A stretch of DNA of 64,000 nucleotides from Oceanobacillus timonensis (GCF_900166635.1 NZ_LT800497.1:782303-846302); one strand, 5' to 3'; positions 1-9,181 are shown, counted from the stretch's first letter. Translations and numbers: made by a program. Notes: generated from the letters alone by a model not told the origin.

Positions 1-940
1 CGGCATCATAATCAATGAGATAATCTTCTATATTTTCTACCGTTCCTTCGATCCCACTTTTCGTCACCATAGACCGGTGTTCGGCGGATTTCTTCATTCC
101 TTCTTCAGAGCCGATATAATCGATTGCTTCTTCGACTAATTCACGATTTTCGGTTCCTTGGAACATCCAAATAACATCAAGATCATAACCTACTCCTTCT
201 TCCGGTATAATAGCTTCTAGGGGATACCCTTCGTCCACCCGATTATAAACAGCTTGATCCCACGTTATACCGATTGCATACTCTCCTTGAGCAACCATTT
301 GTGCAGGAGCATCACCAGATTTCACGTATTGACCAACATTTTCATCTAGCTTTTCTAAATACTCCCAACCTTCTTCTTCTCCCATAATCTGCATAATCGT
401 GGAAACGAATAAGTAAGCCGTTCCTGAAGTACCTGGGTCTGGCAATACAATTTCTCCTTTATACTGCGGATCGAGTAAGTCCTCCCATGATTCCGGCTTG
501 TCCAATCCTTTCTCCTCCAGAATGTCTGTATTAACGCCTAATAAATTAAACCAGTAGGACCATCCATACCATTTTCCGTCCTCATCTTTGAATTCATCTG
601 GTACGTCCTCCCAGGTAGGGGAATCATATGGTTCTAAGTAGTCCTCTTCTTCTGCTTTTAGTGCAATGCTGTGCAACATACCCCATTGCATGTCCGCTCC
701 AAAATCTGGAGCTTCTGATTGCATCCGGCTCCAGCCTTCTCCGCTGGATGTTCTAAGTACGTTAGCTTCAATCCCTGTCTCATCTTTTAAACCTTTTACA
801 AAATCCTGCATTTCCTCAGAATCATTATGGGTGTAAATATCAATTTCTCCTTTAGGTTCACTGGCCTCACCAGAACTGCCACATGCAGTAACCAACAAAC
901 TCAATGTAAGAAGTAAAAGTGGAAAAAGATATTTTTTCAT
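1..940 (-). CDS. ABC transporter solute-binding lipoprotein (partial, C-terminus outside window)
   Basis: My translation from the ATG at 940 reads open for about 313 codons to the window edge, so the C-terminus is missing. The N-terminus is a lipoprotein signal: two lysines, a leucine-rich core and lipobox VTAC with Cys20. The mature part resembles the periplasmic-binding class that includes iron(III), polyamine and aminoethylphosphonate binding proteins (AfuA/PotD/PhnS-like). Features include an early IDIYTHND strand, the segment NLLGVNTDIL followed by PESWEDLLDP, and GITWDQAVYN. A GGGAGAG ribosome site lies about 8 nt upstream. It is the third gene of a minus-strand set after a DeoR regulator and a HAD phosphatase; permeases and an ATPase are expected just outside the window. 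The ligand cannot be read from sequence. The phosphatase and DeoR neighbours make a phosphorylated organic compound possible, which is inference only. Confidence 0.85.
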   Translation of the reverse strand, partial: MKKYLFPLLLLTLSLLVTACGSSGEASEPKGEIDIYTHNDSEEMQDFVKGLKDETGIEANVLRTSSGEGWSRMQSEAPDFGADMQWGMLHSIALKAEEEDYLEPYDSPTWEDVPDEFKDEDGKWYGWSYWFNLLGVNTDILEEKGLDKPESWEDLLDPQYKGEIVLPDPGTSGTAYLFVSTIMQIMGEEEGWEYLEKLDENVGQYVKSGDAPAQMVAQGEYAIGITWDQAVYNRVDEGYPLEAIIPEEGVGYDLDVIWMFQGTENRELVEEAIDYIGSEEGMKKSAEHRSMVTKSGIEGTVENIEDYLIDYDA

Positions 941-1016
941 ATAATCATCTCTCCCTTATTCATGTTTATTTTCTTTATAAAATGATGACGTAATTAGACG
1001 GATGAAACGTTATTCT

Positions 1017-1769
1017 TTATGATTCTATCAACGTCATAGTCTGATAATCGCTGATAATATAATCCGCATCCTGCAAATGATTGGTTTGCGCTTCAGGTGA
1101 TGAAATAATACCAACACTAGCTAAAGCACCACTGTTTTTGCCAAGTATCATATCGCCATTCGAATCGCCAATGATCAGCGTTTTTTCTGGAGAAACATTT
1201 AACCGTTCACAAGCATAATAAACCATTTCCGGATATGGTTTTCCCCGGTGGACAAGATCATGGCCAACGATGGTTGAAAAGTAGTGTGCAATACCCAGTG
1301 CATTTAAATGCTTCAGCGTTTTTTTATAATTATCGGAAGTAACGACGCCCATTTTGATGGCATGTTTTTCGGCTTGCTGCAAAAAAGAAAGTAGACCATT
1401 CGTTGGTTTGATATACGCGTGCATTTTAAAAGTATCTTCCAATAGCTGGTGGGCATCATGGACCTTTTTATATGCCTGGTCCCAAGGGGTCCCTTGTTGA
1501 TAAAGCCCCCATGTTAGGATGGTTAACAAATCTTGCTGTGAACCAATTGCCAGCGGTCCTTTTGGATCCCATATGCCGTTTTTGTAAGAAAAACCTAATG
1601 CATCGGCCAGTAAGTTTTTGTTGTAGGTAACGTCACTCTTTTCAGCAATCATATCAATGAATGCATCTGCCCAGTATAGCCACAAATTAAAATCGATAAT
1701 TGTTCCATCTTTATCAAATAAAATACAATCTATTTCATACTCAACCCCATTAATCTGAACAACACTCAC
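1017..1769 (-). CDS. HAD-family phosphatase
   Basis: This is a haloacid dehalogenase-superfamily hydrolase of about 250 residues, probably a soluble phosphatase for a small phosphorylated metabolite. Motif I is DKDGT near residue 18, motif II is the VVTSD segment, and motif III/IV includes the GKPYPEM lysine and IIGDSNGDM acidic pair; a helical cap domain sits between motifs I and II. I chose the GTG at 1769 because an AGGAGG site lies 6 nt upstream; the upstream TTG at 1796 has no such site. The gene sits between a DeoR regulator and a solute-binding protein on the same strand. A terminator after the DeoR gene suggests that this gene and the binding protein have their own promoter. The substrate is unknown. 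Confidence 0.85.
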   Translation of the reverse strand: MSVVQINGVEYEIDCILFDKDGTIIDFNLWLYWADAFIDMIAEKSDVTYNKNLLADALGFSYKNGIWDPKGPLAIGSQQDLLTILTWGLYQQGTPWDQAYKKVHDAHQLLEDTFKMHAYIKPTNGLLSFLQQAEKHAIKMGVVTSDNYKKTLKHLNALGIAHYFSTIVGHDLVHRGKPYPEMVYYACERLNVSPEKTLIIGDSNGDMILGKNSGALASVGIISSPEAQTNHLQDADYIISDYQTMTLIES

Positions 1770-1929
1770 GATTTCCCTCCTTTCTTTTCTAATCAACTAT
1801 AGCAATTTTGTGCGTTTACTTGCTTTATAGTTGTGTTTGTGTGTATTTATGTGTCTATGTTTGAACATTATAAGGGAAATATCATTAAAGTCAAAATTCA
1901 AATATTCCGATTTCGCTTGATAAGACATG

Positions 1930-1957
1930 AAAAAAGCTTAGGTTATCCACCTAAGCT
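1930..1957 (-). terminator. Rho-independent terminator after the DeoR gene
   Basis: On the minus strand an 8-bp perfect stem (AGCTTAGG/CCTAAGCT, 7-nt loop) is followed by six Ts. It lies about 57 bp beyond the DeoR stop codon and about 160 bp before the HAD start, so it should separate the regulator transcript from the HAD and binding-protein transcript. Confidence 0.8.
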
Positions 1958-2014
1958 AATAAATACTTGCTTTTCCTTCGTTAAGCTGTCGAATAGGAAG
2001 GATTACAAAACATG

Positions 2015-2773
2015 TTACACAATTTCAATCCCTGCATCCCGGTATTTATCCAATATATTTTCACTTATGTTGGAATCGGTAATAATACGATGAACTTGGT
2101 TAAACGGACATACGTTCAATAAAGATACAATATCAAATTTACTGCTATCTGCCAGCACTATTTTATCTTGCGCTATATCCATCATTTTCTTTTTCACCTG
2201 CAGCTCACCAGCCCCGTAGTCAGTTAACCCTTTTGTGAGTGAGATTCCGCTAATACTCATAAAAAAGGTGTCGATATGGAATTGGGTGATAAATTCCTCC
2301 GTAAAATCCCCAACAGTACAAAGCTCTTGATTTCGTAAAATCCCCCCAGCAAAAATGATGGTGTAATCAGGCATTTCTGAAAGCTCATGAGCAATTGTCA
2401 TGGAGTTAGTAAGAACGGTTAAACGTGTAAAATGTTTTTTTAAGGCCTTGGCAAATTCTGTATTAGTTGTACTCACATCCATTGCAATGGACTGTCCTTC
2501 GCTAACATAGCTTACTGCTTTATTTGCGATTTCTTGTTTCTCTTTTAAAAATTTAGATTCCCGTACTGTAAACGATAGCTCTCTGCTGTTTACTTCTTCC
2601 AGTACAGCTCCTCCATGGACGCGTGTTAAAAATCCTTGTTTTTCTAGAAATTCTAAATCTCTTCGTATCGTCTCAAATGATACATCGAAATACTTCATTA
2701 AATAAGATACTTTCACTGAACGATCTTTTTGAATCATTTTTACGATTTCTTCATGTCTCTCTTTAGCAAACAA
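2015..2773 (-). CDS. DeoR-family transcriptional regulator
   Basis: DeoR-type repressor of about 252 residues. The N-terminal winged helix carries the family signature (SFETIRRDLEFLEKQG, then VHGGA), and the C-terminal part is the DeoRC sensor fold, normally binding a phosphorylated sugar or polyol, with DVSTTNTEFA and LADSSKFD. The nominal GTG at 2782 overlaps the AAAGAGGTG ribosome site, whereas the TTG at 2773 lies 6 nt after it and gives the usual MFAKERHEEI N-terminus, so I use 2773. It is upstream of, and on the same strand as, a phosphatase and a solute-binding protein, which it probably controls. A terminator follows directly. The effector is not predictable. Confidence 0.88.
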   Translation of the reverse strand: MFAKERHEEIVKMIQKDRSVKVSYLMKYFDVSFETIRRDLEFLEKQGFLTRVHGGAVLEEVNSRELSFTVRESKFLKEKQEIANKAVSYVSEGQSIAMDVSTTNTEFAKALKKHFTRLTVLTNSMTIAHELSEMPDYTIIFAGGILRNQELCTVGDFTEEFITQFHIDTFFMSISGISLTKGLTDYGAGELQVKKKMMDIAQDKIVLADSSKFDIVSLLNVCPFNQVHRIITDSNISENILDKYRDAGIEIV

Positions 2774-3182
2774 AAACGACACCTCTTTGGAAAAGTAATA
2801 GTTTTATATGTAATAACGATTAAATACAACGAAACACAAGTTACACATATTGTATACCATCCAATTATATTTTTCATCCTTGGCAGGAGCTTTTTGTTAA
2901 AAAGTAAGTTGTGGCTTTGGAATTTATAGAGGGGGATAATACGAATTATAGGATAGTTTGTTATCGTCTTAAACGACCACCTGCTAAAGCAGGTGGTCGT
3001 TTAATGGTTAAAAAGGGAAGGTAGGAAGGGGAAGGCAGAAAAGTATGGTAAATGGGAAAGGGATTCAAGCTGAGGAATTTCTAGAGTGGTATGTATATTG
3101 ATGCTGTTTCACATATTTTTCCTTTTATCAATTTATAGTATGATAAAGATGGAATAGCATAATTGAAATAGGGGTCGTAGCG
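2774..3182. other. Intergenic region with a strong hairpin
   Basis: About 400 bp between the divergent DeoR and gamma-PGA hydrolase genes. It must hold the DeoR promoter. The only clear structure is the long hairpin at 2971-3002, listed separately. A weak 66-codon plus-strand frame here has no convincing ribosome site and no recognisable content. Confidence 0.6.
2971..3002. terminator. Perfect 14-bp hairpin, terminator-like on both strands
   Basis: AAACGACCACCTGC and its exact complement are separated by TAAA. The stem begins with AAA and ends with TTT, so it could act as a terminator in either direction, although the T tracts are short. No gene ends close to it, so it may mark a lost gene or insulate the PGA hydrolase gene. 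Confidence 0.5.
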
Positions 3183-3878
3183 ATGAAAAGAAATAACTTT
3201 TTTATTGTGGGACTAGCGGTTGTCGTGGTGGTGATGGCAATGCTGCTAGCCAATGAAACGAACGGGAACGATACGTACAAAAATTTTAATGAACTTCGTC
3301 AAAATGAGAGGCAAGAAGCGGATTATAGGATTAGTTCAGAAAAGCGAAATCCGGATGTGGCATTCATAGCAATCCATGGTGGAGGAATAGAGCCTGGTAC
3401 AACGGAATTAGCGGAACAATTAGCTTCTGCGGGCGAATATACCTTTTATTCTTTTCAAGGAACAAAAGCAGCAAATAATACAGAGCTGCATATTGATTCA
3501 ACAAATTTCGATGAACCAGAAGCTTTAGACCTTGTGTCAGACAGTTTCTATACCGTATCTCTCCATGGATATGAGGATGAACTGGAAAAACACACGTATT
3601 TGGGCGGACTGGATGAAGCGTTAGCCCAATCAATGGAGAAAGAACTAAAAAATGCTGGTTTTTCAGTAAGTGATGCGCCGAAAGAACTGAATGGGAAAGA
3701 GAAGGATAATATTGTTAATCAAAATAGACAGAAAAAGGGAATTCAATTAGAAATAAGTACTGCCCAACGACAGGCTTTTTTTGAGGATGGGGATTTCTCT
3801 TCTGAGAACCGGGATAATCGGACCGAGGAATTTTATGATTATATTGAAGCTGTTGGTAGAGCTTTGGGTGGGGACTAG
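3183..3878 (+). CDS. Poly-gamma-glutamate hydrolase-family protein (PghP-like)
   Basis: A 231-residue protein with an N-terminal membrane anchor or uncleaved signal (residues about 5-23), predicting an extracytoplasmic enzyme. The body matches the zinc-dependent gamma-PGA hydrolase family known from Bacillus phages (PghP) and its chromosomal relatives. AIHGGGIEPGT near residue 62 supplies a metal-binding His and Glu, SLHGYE near residue 122 a second His, and the late LEIS segment is conserved. Such enzymes cleave gamma-linked polyglutamate endolytically. The gene stands alone: a hairpin precedes it and a terminator follows. No capsule (pgs/cap) or phage genes are visible, so it may be used for scavenging or immunity against PGA-degrading competitors; that role is inference. 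Confidence 0.85.
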   Translation: MKRNNFFIVGLAVVVVVMAMLLANETNGNDTYKNFNELRQNERQEADYRISSEKRNPDVAFIAIHGGGIEPGTTELAEQLASAGEYTFYSFQGTKAANNTELHIDSTNFDEPEALDLVSDSFYTVSLHGYEDELEKHTYLGGLDEALAQSMEKELKNAGFSVSDAPKELNGKEKDNIVNQNRQKKGIQLEISTAQRQAFFEDGDFSSENRDNRTEEFYDYIEAVGRALGGD

Positions 3879-3940
3879 GATTGTTAATGTAAATATAGGT
3901 TTTGAATAGATGGAAGGAATGCGACTAAAGGAAAAATGAA

Positions 3941-3966
3941 AAAGAGCAGGAATTTGCTGCTCTTTT
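3941..3966 (+). terminator. Terminator after the gamma-PGA hydrolase gene
   Basis: Perfect 9-bp stem AAAGAGCAG/CTGCTCTTT with a 7-nt loop, ending in four Ts, about 60 bp after the stop codon. A smaller 6-bp hairpin (ACACCA/TGGTGT, 4139-4154) with a T run lies further downstream. The rest of 3967-4205 shows no gene I can support. Confidence 0.75.
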
Positions 3967-4205
3967 AAAATAATCTTTTCATTGCTTGCTCTACTATGGT
4001 GGATGATTATTGTTATGTTGATGGTAGGGGGTGGAATGAAATAAATCTTCCTCTTGTTATTGCAATGCATGAACCAGAGTCCCATTTTGTCGAAGTAATT
4101 CGTTGATATTATTATTCCGATTAAGCAAGATTTCATTCACACCAAAGCTGGTGTCGCTTTTTCTGATCTTATTAAGGCATTTAAAATATACTGATTATAT
4201 CACTA

Positions 4206-4244
4206 TAAAAGCTGTTACCAATTTGAAAACTATTTGGTAACAGC
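4206..4244 (-). terminator. Terminator of the DUF981-like gene
   Basis: An 11-bp perfect stem (GCTGTTACCAA/TTGGTAACAGC, 12-nt loop) is followed on the minus strand by TTTT, about 50 bp beyond the stop of the minus-strand membrane-protein gene. Confidence 0.75.
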
Positions 4245-4295
4245 CTTTTAAACATATATTCACTGAATCATTTGATATGATGTTAGTTTGATTGA

Positions 4296-5021
4296 CTATT
4301 CCATGGTATTAACAATTAATCCGATGTGAGTAAAATAGTTCATGACACCGAATAAAACTAAAATGACACCAGTGAGTCTCCAACAATATTTAATGGTTTT
4401 GACAACATTAAGATTCGGTTTTCTTTTAAGAGCAAACGGAAATAATACTGCGCCTAAACCGATAATTACATATAAAACAGAAATAAATATAGCTTCCATT
4501 AATGGGTAATCTGCAAAAGCCCCTGAAATAGGTTCTTCTGGTGGAGCTGCAAATAATTGGTAAGTAACTCCGGCAATTGCAATTGCAAAAAGCGCAAGCC
4601 CCATTGCTGCTGCAAAATAGGATAGTGGTTTTAATAAGCCAGGCAATTCTTCTGACAACATTTTTGAAACAGCTTTATGATCGTTCATATCAATACCCTG
4701 TTTTAAGTATAGGTTTGATTTACGCCATAAAAGTATTGAAGCGGCAAGCAGCAGTACACCAAACGCTAGGGCGGGTTCTCCAAAAATAATGTCATCAAAA
4801 GGGAATCCAATCTGGGCAAGTGGCCAGGTTAAACTCATATGACCGCCGGTTAAAGTCAATATGAATCCTAGAATTTCAAAACCAATAGCCCAACCTTCTA
4901 ATTGTCCTACTTTACTGTTATTTAAATGTGAGCCAAATCTCAGAATTAATAATAGTCCAACGCCAGCTGCAACACACATAATAGTATTATAGACTTGCGT
5001 TGTAGCCCAATCGATAATCAT
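4296..5021 (-). CDS. DUF981-like integral membrane protein
   Basis: A 241-residue protein of unknown function with about six or seven hydrophobic segments: roughly residues 11-27, 45-62, 80-97, 132-152, 172-195 and 213-232. The N-terminal DWATTQVYNTIM, the segment LTGGHMSLTWPL and FGEPALAFGVLLLAA resemble the DUF981 family (recall only). An AGGAGG site sits 8 nt upstream of the ATG at 5021, and a terminator follows. It faces away from the GlpT-like gene across an 860-bp intergenic region and converges on the PGA hydrolase gene. No operon partner is visible and no function can be assigned. Confidence 0.7.
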   Translation of the reverse strand: MIIDWATTQVYNTIMCVAAGVGLLLILRFGSHLNNSKVGQLEGWAIGFEILGFILTLTGGHMSLTWPLAQIGFPFDDIIFGEPALAFGVLLLAASILLWRKSNLYLKQGIDMNDHKAVSKMLSEELPGLLKPLSYFAAAMGLALFAIAIAGVTYQLFAAPPEEPISGAFADYPLMEAIFISVLYVIIGLGAVLFPFALKRKPNLNVVKTIKYCWRLTGVILVLFGVMNYFTHIGLIVNTME

Positions 5022-5520
5022 GAATAAGACCTCCTGATATTTTATAACTGGTTATATTATCCTATTTTAATGTTGTTGCTCGAATTATGTCAAAATTTCT
5101 GTTTTTTCACCATCAAATGAACCACTTTTTAATCAGGTACATTAGAATTAGATGTTTTTTCAGAGTATAGGAAACTTTGTGGCGGAATATAATTGGTGAA
5201 TATTGGGTAATTAGCTTATGAATCTGTTTGAAGATGGAATTACTGTGATATATGGTAAATGTTGTTTTTTACACATACTGATTTTGTGAACTTTGTGATT
5301 TGGGAATGTATATGGGGAAAATTTCTGTCATTTAGGAGGCTGAAAATATACGATGTTTCTATAAGAAAATCACTGTTTACAAGTTGGCACGTAAATGTAG
5401 TATAAGATAAAAGTTAATAACACACGAGTCGTATCTGTGGTAGATATCAAAATATTGCTTTGCTAATCTAGGATAAGGGTGTTAATATCAGAATAATTAA
5501 TTATTAAAGAGGTGATGTGA

Positions 5521-5577
5521 ATGGATTGTTATACTATTTCAGGTTATATACTCTTCCATATCATAAATGGGAAATAG
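5521..5577 (+). CDS. Candidate 18-residue leader peptide upstream of the GlpT-like gene
   Basis: An ATG preceded by AAAGAGGTGAT at good spacing opens an ORF encoding MDCYTISGYILFHIINGK. It is too short for most gene finders. It lies about 300 bp before the GlpT-like start and upstream of the cre box. It could be a regulatory leader or chance; only the ribosome site supports it. Confidence 0.35.
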   Translation: MDCYTISGYILFHIINGK

Positions 5578-5733
5578 TCATTTGGGGAGTGAAAGTACAG
5601 TTTATCCATAGTAGTTTAGAAATCTATCATTTATTAAAATAACTGGATAATAGTTACTTGATTAAACTTAGATAATTTTTTATAGAATCTAACTATGAAA
5701 AATATATTGAAGGGGTCATGTATTCGAGTTATT

Positions 5734-5747
5734 TGAAAGCGGTTTCT
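5734..5747 (+). promoter_or_regulatory. cre-like CcpA operator upstream of the GlpT-like gene
   Basis: TGAAAGCGGTTTCT matches the Bacillus cre consensus TGWAANCGNTNWCA at 13 of 14 positions. It lies about 135 bp before the GlpT-like start, so carbon catabolite repression by CcpA is likely. Confidence 0.6.
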
Positions 5748-5880
5748 TTTGGGGGGGACTAGAAAACGGGAGAATTATCAAGAGGAACAATAATTATTAG
5801 GTTGATTCGATAATACAGCAATGAAGTTTTAGAGGAACGTAGGTAGAGTATACATTTTTTATCATGAAATGAGGGGTTTA

Positions 5881-7239
5881 ATGTTTTCATTTTTAAAACC
5901 AAAAATGGCTAAAAAATCAATTTCTGAAGAAGAAATACCCAAGAAGTATAAAAGTTTAGGATTTCAATCTTTAGCGGGAATATTTTTAGGTTATATGGCA
6001 TATTACATTATACGTAATAACTTTGCTTTATCGACTCCTTATTTACAGGAAGAACTGCATCTCAGCTCAGCTCAAATAGGTTTTTTGAGCAGTACGATGT
6101 TAATTGCATATGGTATAAGTAAAGGGATTATGAGTTCTCTTGCTGACAAAGCAAGTCCTAAAAAATTTATGGCTTTTGGTTTGTTGATGGCGGCTATGGT
6201 AAATATCATGTTAGGTTTTGGAACAGCATTCTGGGTATTCATGATTCTTGTTATCATACTTGGTCTTTTTCAAGGGATGGGAGTAGGGCCGAGTTATATT
6301 ACACTTGCCCATTGGATACCGCATAAACGAAGAGGAACACTTAGTGCTGTATGGAATATTTCACATAATGTAGGGGGAGGAATTGCGGCTCCTATCGTTG
6401 GATTTGGATTCGCTATGTTTGGGTCTAATAACTGGCAAATCGCTACTTATCAAATCCCTGCTGCTGTAGCCATTATTTTTGCAATGATTATTCTTTTGCT
6501 TGTTAAAGAAAGGCCAAAACACGAAGGACTTCCTCCAATCAATGAATATAGTAAAGAAGAAGCAAATTATGTAGAGAAGAAGGAGCAGTTGGAAGAGTCA
6601 TCGGAGGATAGAAGCTTTTGGTATATTTTTAAAAATTATGCTTTAAAAAACAAAAATGTTTGGTATACGTCATTTGCAGATGCCTGTAATTATATGGTTC
6701 GATATGGTGTTTTAAGTTGGCTTCCGATTTATTTAATTCAAGTGAAACAATTTTCACAAGGGGAGATGAGTGTAGCCTTTTTCATTTTTGAATGGGCGGC
6801 TATCCCTTCCACTTTATTAGCGGGCTATATATCAGATAAAATTTTTAAAGGTTATCGTATGCCTCCAGCTGTTATCGCATTAGTTATCATCTTTTTAGGA
6901 ATTATAGGCTATTGGCAGAGTAATTCATTGGTTGCAGTCACCTTGTTTGCTGCTATAGTAGGCTGCTTGATTTATGTACCAATGTTTTTAGTATCCGTAC
7001 AAGCAGTAGAAGTTGTACCTCCTTTTGCTGTTGGTGCTTCAACTGGATTACGCGGTTTTATCAGTTATATTTTTGGAGCATCAGCAGGTACGACCATCTT
7101 TGGGATAATGATTGATACTGTTGGTTGGCACGGTGGCTTCCTCTTATTGTTATCAGCAGCCATATTAGGTATAATCTTTTGCTCTTTAATTGATTTATCA
7201 ATGAAAAAGCAAAATAGACTGGAAACAATGAGTGAATAA
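5881..7239 (+). CDS. glpT: GlpT-like organophosphate:phosphate antiporter (MFS)
   Basis: A 452-residue, 12-helix major facilitator protein of the organophosphate:Pi antiporter family, which exchanges glycerol-3-phosphate or sugar phosphates for phosphate. It keeps the substrate-site residues known from E. coli GlpT: Arg45 in YYIIRNNFAL, His162 in WNISHNVGGG and the second arginine at about 274 in MVRYGVLSWLP. HNVGGG and GLPPINEY favour GlpT over UhpT. I start at the ATG at 5881 because GAGGGG lies just upstream; the ATG at 5869 has no ribosome site. A cre-like box and a possible leader ORF precede it and a strong terminator follows, so it is probably monocistronic. The next gene is a fucosidase, so another phosphorylated sugar remains possible. 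Confidence 0.85.
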   Translation: MFSFLKPKMAKKSISEEEIPKKYKSLGFQSLAGIFLGYMAYYIIRNNFALSTPYLQEELHLSSAQIGFLSSTMLIAYGISKGIMSSLADKASPKKFMAFGLLMAAMVNIMLGFGTAFWVFMILVIILGLFQGMGVGPSYITLAHWIPHKRRGTLSAVWNISHNVGGGIAAPIVGFGFAMFGSNNWQIATYQIPAAVAIIFAMIILLLVKERPKHEGLPPINEYSKEEANYVEKKEQLEESSEDRSFWYIFKNYALKNKNVWYTSFADACNYMVRYGVLSWLPIYLIQVKQFSQGEMSVAFFIFEWAAIPSTLLAGYISDKIFKGYRMPPAVIALVIIFLGIIGYWQSNSLVAVTLFAAIVGCLIYVPMFLVSVQAVEVVPPFAVGASTGLRGFISYIFGASAGTTIFGIMIDTVGWHGGFLLLLSAAILGIIFCSLIDLSMKKQNRLETMSE

Positions 7240-7301
7240 GTATTTCTGAAAAAATAAATGCAGACTTAGAAATATTTCAGCATTAAGGGATAAAAATATC
7301 T

Positions 7302-7350
7302 AAGCTTTTTCAGAAGAGGCTGCTAATGCTCTTTCTGAAAAAGCTTTTTT
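7302..7350 (+). terminator. Strong terminator after the GlpT-like gene
   Basis: A stem of about 17 bp with a one-base bulge (AAGCTTTTTCAG arm and its complement), 10-nt loop and a run of six Ts, about 60 bp past the stop codon. Confidence 0.85.
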
Positions 7351-7546
7351 GTAAATGGGTAATTTATTTAACGTTAAGTTTTAGAATGAAATCAATTGTA
7401 TAAAGTTAAGCAGAAATGTATATATTTTATACAAAAATGGTACTCATTATCAAAATAAGTTATAATAAATAAAATTCTGTGAACAAGTTATCAAATTATA
7501 CATTTATACTTTTACACAGAAATAATTAATTATAGGAGTTGGTATA

Positions 7547-9181
7547 ATGAAAAGATTTTCTGAAGAGAAGTTGAAGGGGATTTTTGGTGCGGTACCATTT
7601 AGTAGCAATTCCAAAGTTCGTTCTTGGCAAGAGCTTAAATATGGTATGTTTATTCATTGGGGATTGTATTCGGAATTAGGTGGTATTTGGAAAAATGAAC
7701 CCGTGGAAATGGGATATAGTGAACAGATTCAGATGTGGGCGAATATTTCAAAATCGGATTATTTGGAGGTAGCCCATCATTTCACTGCCGAACATTTTGA
7801 CCCTGATGAAATATGTCAATTAGCAAAAGATGCTGGTATGACGTATGTTCTTATGACGACGAAACATCATGATGGATTTTGTATGTTTAATACAGCGACG
7901 ACGGACTATAATATTGTAAACCAAACGCCTTATGGAAAAGATCCATTGAAATTATTATCAGAATCTTGCGAACGTCATGGGTTGAAATTTGGCATCTATT
8001 TTTCATTGGTAGATTGGCATCAAGGGCACTCTTTTGATAAAGATAATAATAATACAATTCCACAAAGTATCGAAGAAATAATTGAAACACAACTAAAAGA
8101 GCTGCTAACCAATTATGGTGATATATGCGAAATTTGGTTTGATATGTCATCTCCATCACAAAAGCAAAGTCGTAAATTTATAGAGTTGGTGCATTATTAC
8201 CAGCCAAATGCAATGATTAATAGTCGTATATGGAACAATATGGGGGAATTTCGAACGCTTAGTGATAATGAAGTCCCTTCTGTTAATTTAGATGTTATAT
8301 GGCAGACGCCAGCTTCCATATACCAAGAAACATGGGGATATAGAAAATGGCAAGTGCGGGAAGGCAAAAATAAAAAGGTAAGAGAACTTTTAAAAGCTTT
8401 GAGTGGCGGAGATAATTACCTATTAAATATTGGTCCACGTGGTGATGGATCTATCGTTGCATTTGAAGCGGATGTATTGCGGGAGATGGGGAAATGGATT
8501 GAACGCCATCCCGAAGTATTGAAAGCACAGAATACTTTATTGGATAGACATGATTGGGGGAAAATAAAATATAAAGATAACGCACTTTATTTAATTATAG
8601 AACATATTCCAGAAAATAAAACACTCAAATTATATGGAGTGTTAAATGATGTGTTTAAAGTAACAGAAAATAACACCTCTAAAGAATTAAACTGGTCAAA
8701 AAAAGAGGATACCTTGACTATCCATTTTTCTGATGAACTTAAAGATCCTGTTTTACCAGTTGTGCAAGTAGTACTAAACGGCGCATTGGAAGTGCTGCCA
8801 AATCATACATTATTAGTCAATGAAGGAAATTATGAGTTAACAGTTGATGATTTGTATGTATATTACGGCTATCATGAACGGGGAAATTATACGAGCATGG
8901 AACAAGTTGCCGTACGTTATACTGCCTATTTTATACAAAAGCATATGAATAAAATCAGCCTCAAAGTCCACGGTCATTTTGACGAAAATAAAACATATCA
9001 GATAAAAATTGGAGATACAATGTATGAGAAGATGGGAAAACAGCTAAACGATTCTAGTATAGGACCGCTTCAATTGGTAGAAAATAAGGTGACACCAATT
9101 CATATTACTTTGGCCAATCCAACTCATCCTGGAGAACCTTTAAATTTGAAAATACAATCTATAAATATTTTTGAAAATTGA
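7547..9181 (+). CDS. Alpha-L-fucosidase, GH29 family
   Basis: A 544-residue protein that should hydrolyse alpha-L-fucosides. The catalytic barrel occupies about residues 20-340, with GMFIHWG, the substrate-binding TTKHHDGF loop, and the nucleophile Asp199 in EIWFDMSS. LLNIGPRGDG closes the barrel and a beta-rich C-terminal domain follows. There is no signal peptide, so it should act in the cytoplasm on imported fucosylated sugars. The usual bacterial WFDG is WFDM here and the usual WETC segment is WQTP, so specificity may differ from textbook fucosidases. An AGGAG site precedes the ATG. Upstream is a terminated transporter gene; downstream a ROK regulator has its own promoter. Confidence 0.88.
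   Translation: MKRFSEEKLKGIFGAVPFSSNSKVRSWQELKYGMFIHWGLYSELGGIWKNEPVEMGYSEQIQMWANISKSDYLEVAHHFTAEHFDPDEICQLAKDAGMTYVLMTTKHHDGFCMFNTATTDYNIVNQTPYGKDPLKLLSESCERHGLKFGIYFSLVDWHQGHSFDKDNNNTIPQSIEEIIETQLKELLTNYGDICEIWFDMSSPSQKQSRKFIELVHYYQPNAMINSRIWNNMGEFRTLSDNEVPSVNLDVIWQTPASIYQETWGYRKWQVREGKNKKVRELLKALSGGDNYLLNIGPRGDGSIVAFEADVLREMGKWIERHPEVLKAQNTLLDRHDWGKIKYKDNALYLIIEHIPENKTLKLYGVLNDVFKVTENNTSKELNWSKKEDTLTIHFSDELKDPVLPVVQVVLNGALEVLPNHTLLVNEGNYELTVDDLYVYYGYHERGNYTSMEQVAVRYTAYFIQKHMNKISLKVHGHFDENKTYQIKIGDTMYEKMGKQLNDSSIGPLQLVENKVTPIHITLANPTHPGEPLNLKIQSINIFEN

Larger units (their letters stand above)
5022..5880. other. Long divergent intergenic region with leader ORF and cre box
   Basis: About 860 bp between the DUF981-like gene and the GlpT-like gene. 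Two elements can be supported: a short ORF with a good ribosome site at 5521-5577 and a cre-like box at 5734-5747. The first 500 bp are AT-rich with no clear feature. Confidence 0.6.

Noticed and set aside
2729..2929. Plus-strand frame over the DeoR start
   Set aside because: Antisense to the DeoR start codon, no ribosome site, no recognisable sequence.
3747..4136. Minus-strand frame of about 129 codons near the end of the PGA hydrolase gene
   Set aside because: It overlaps a well-supported gene and a terminator, has low-complexity content and no ribosome site.
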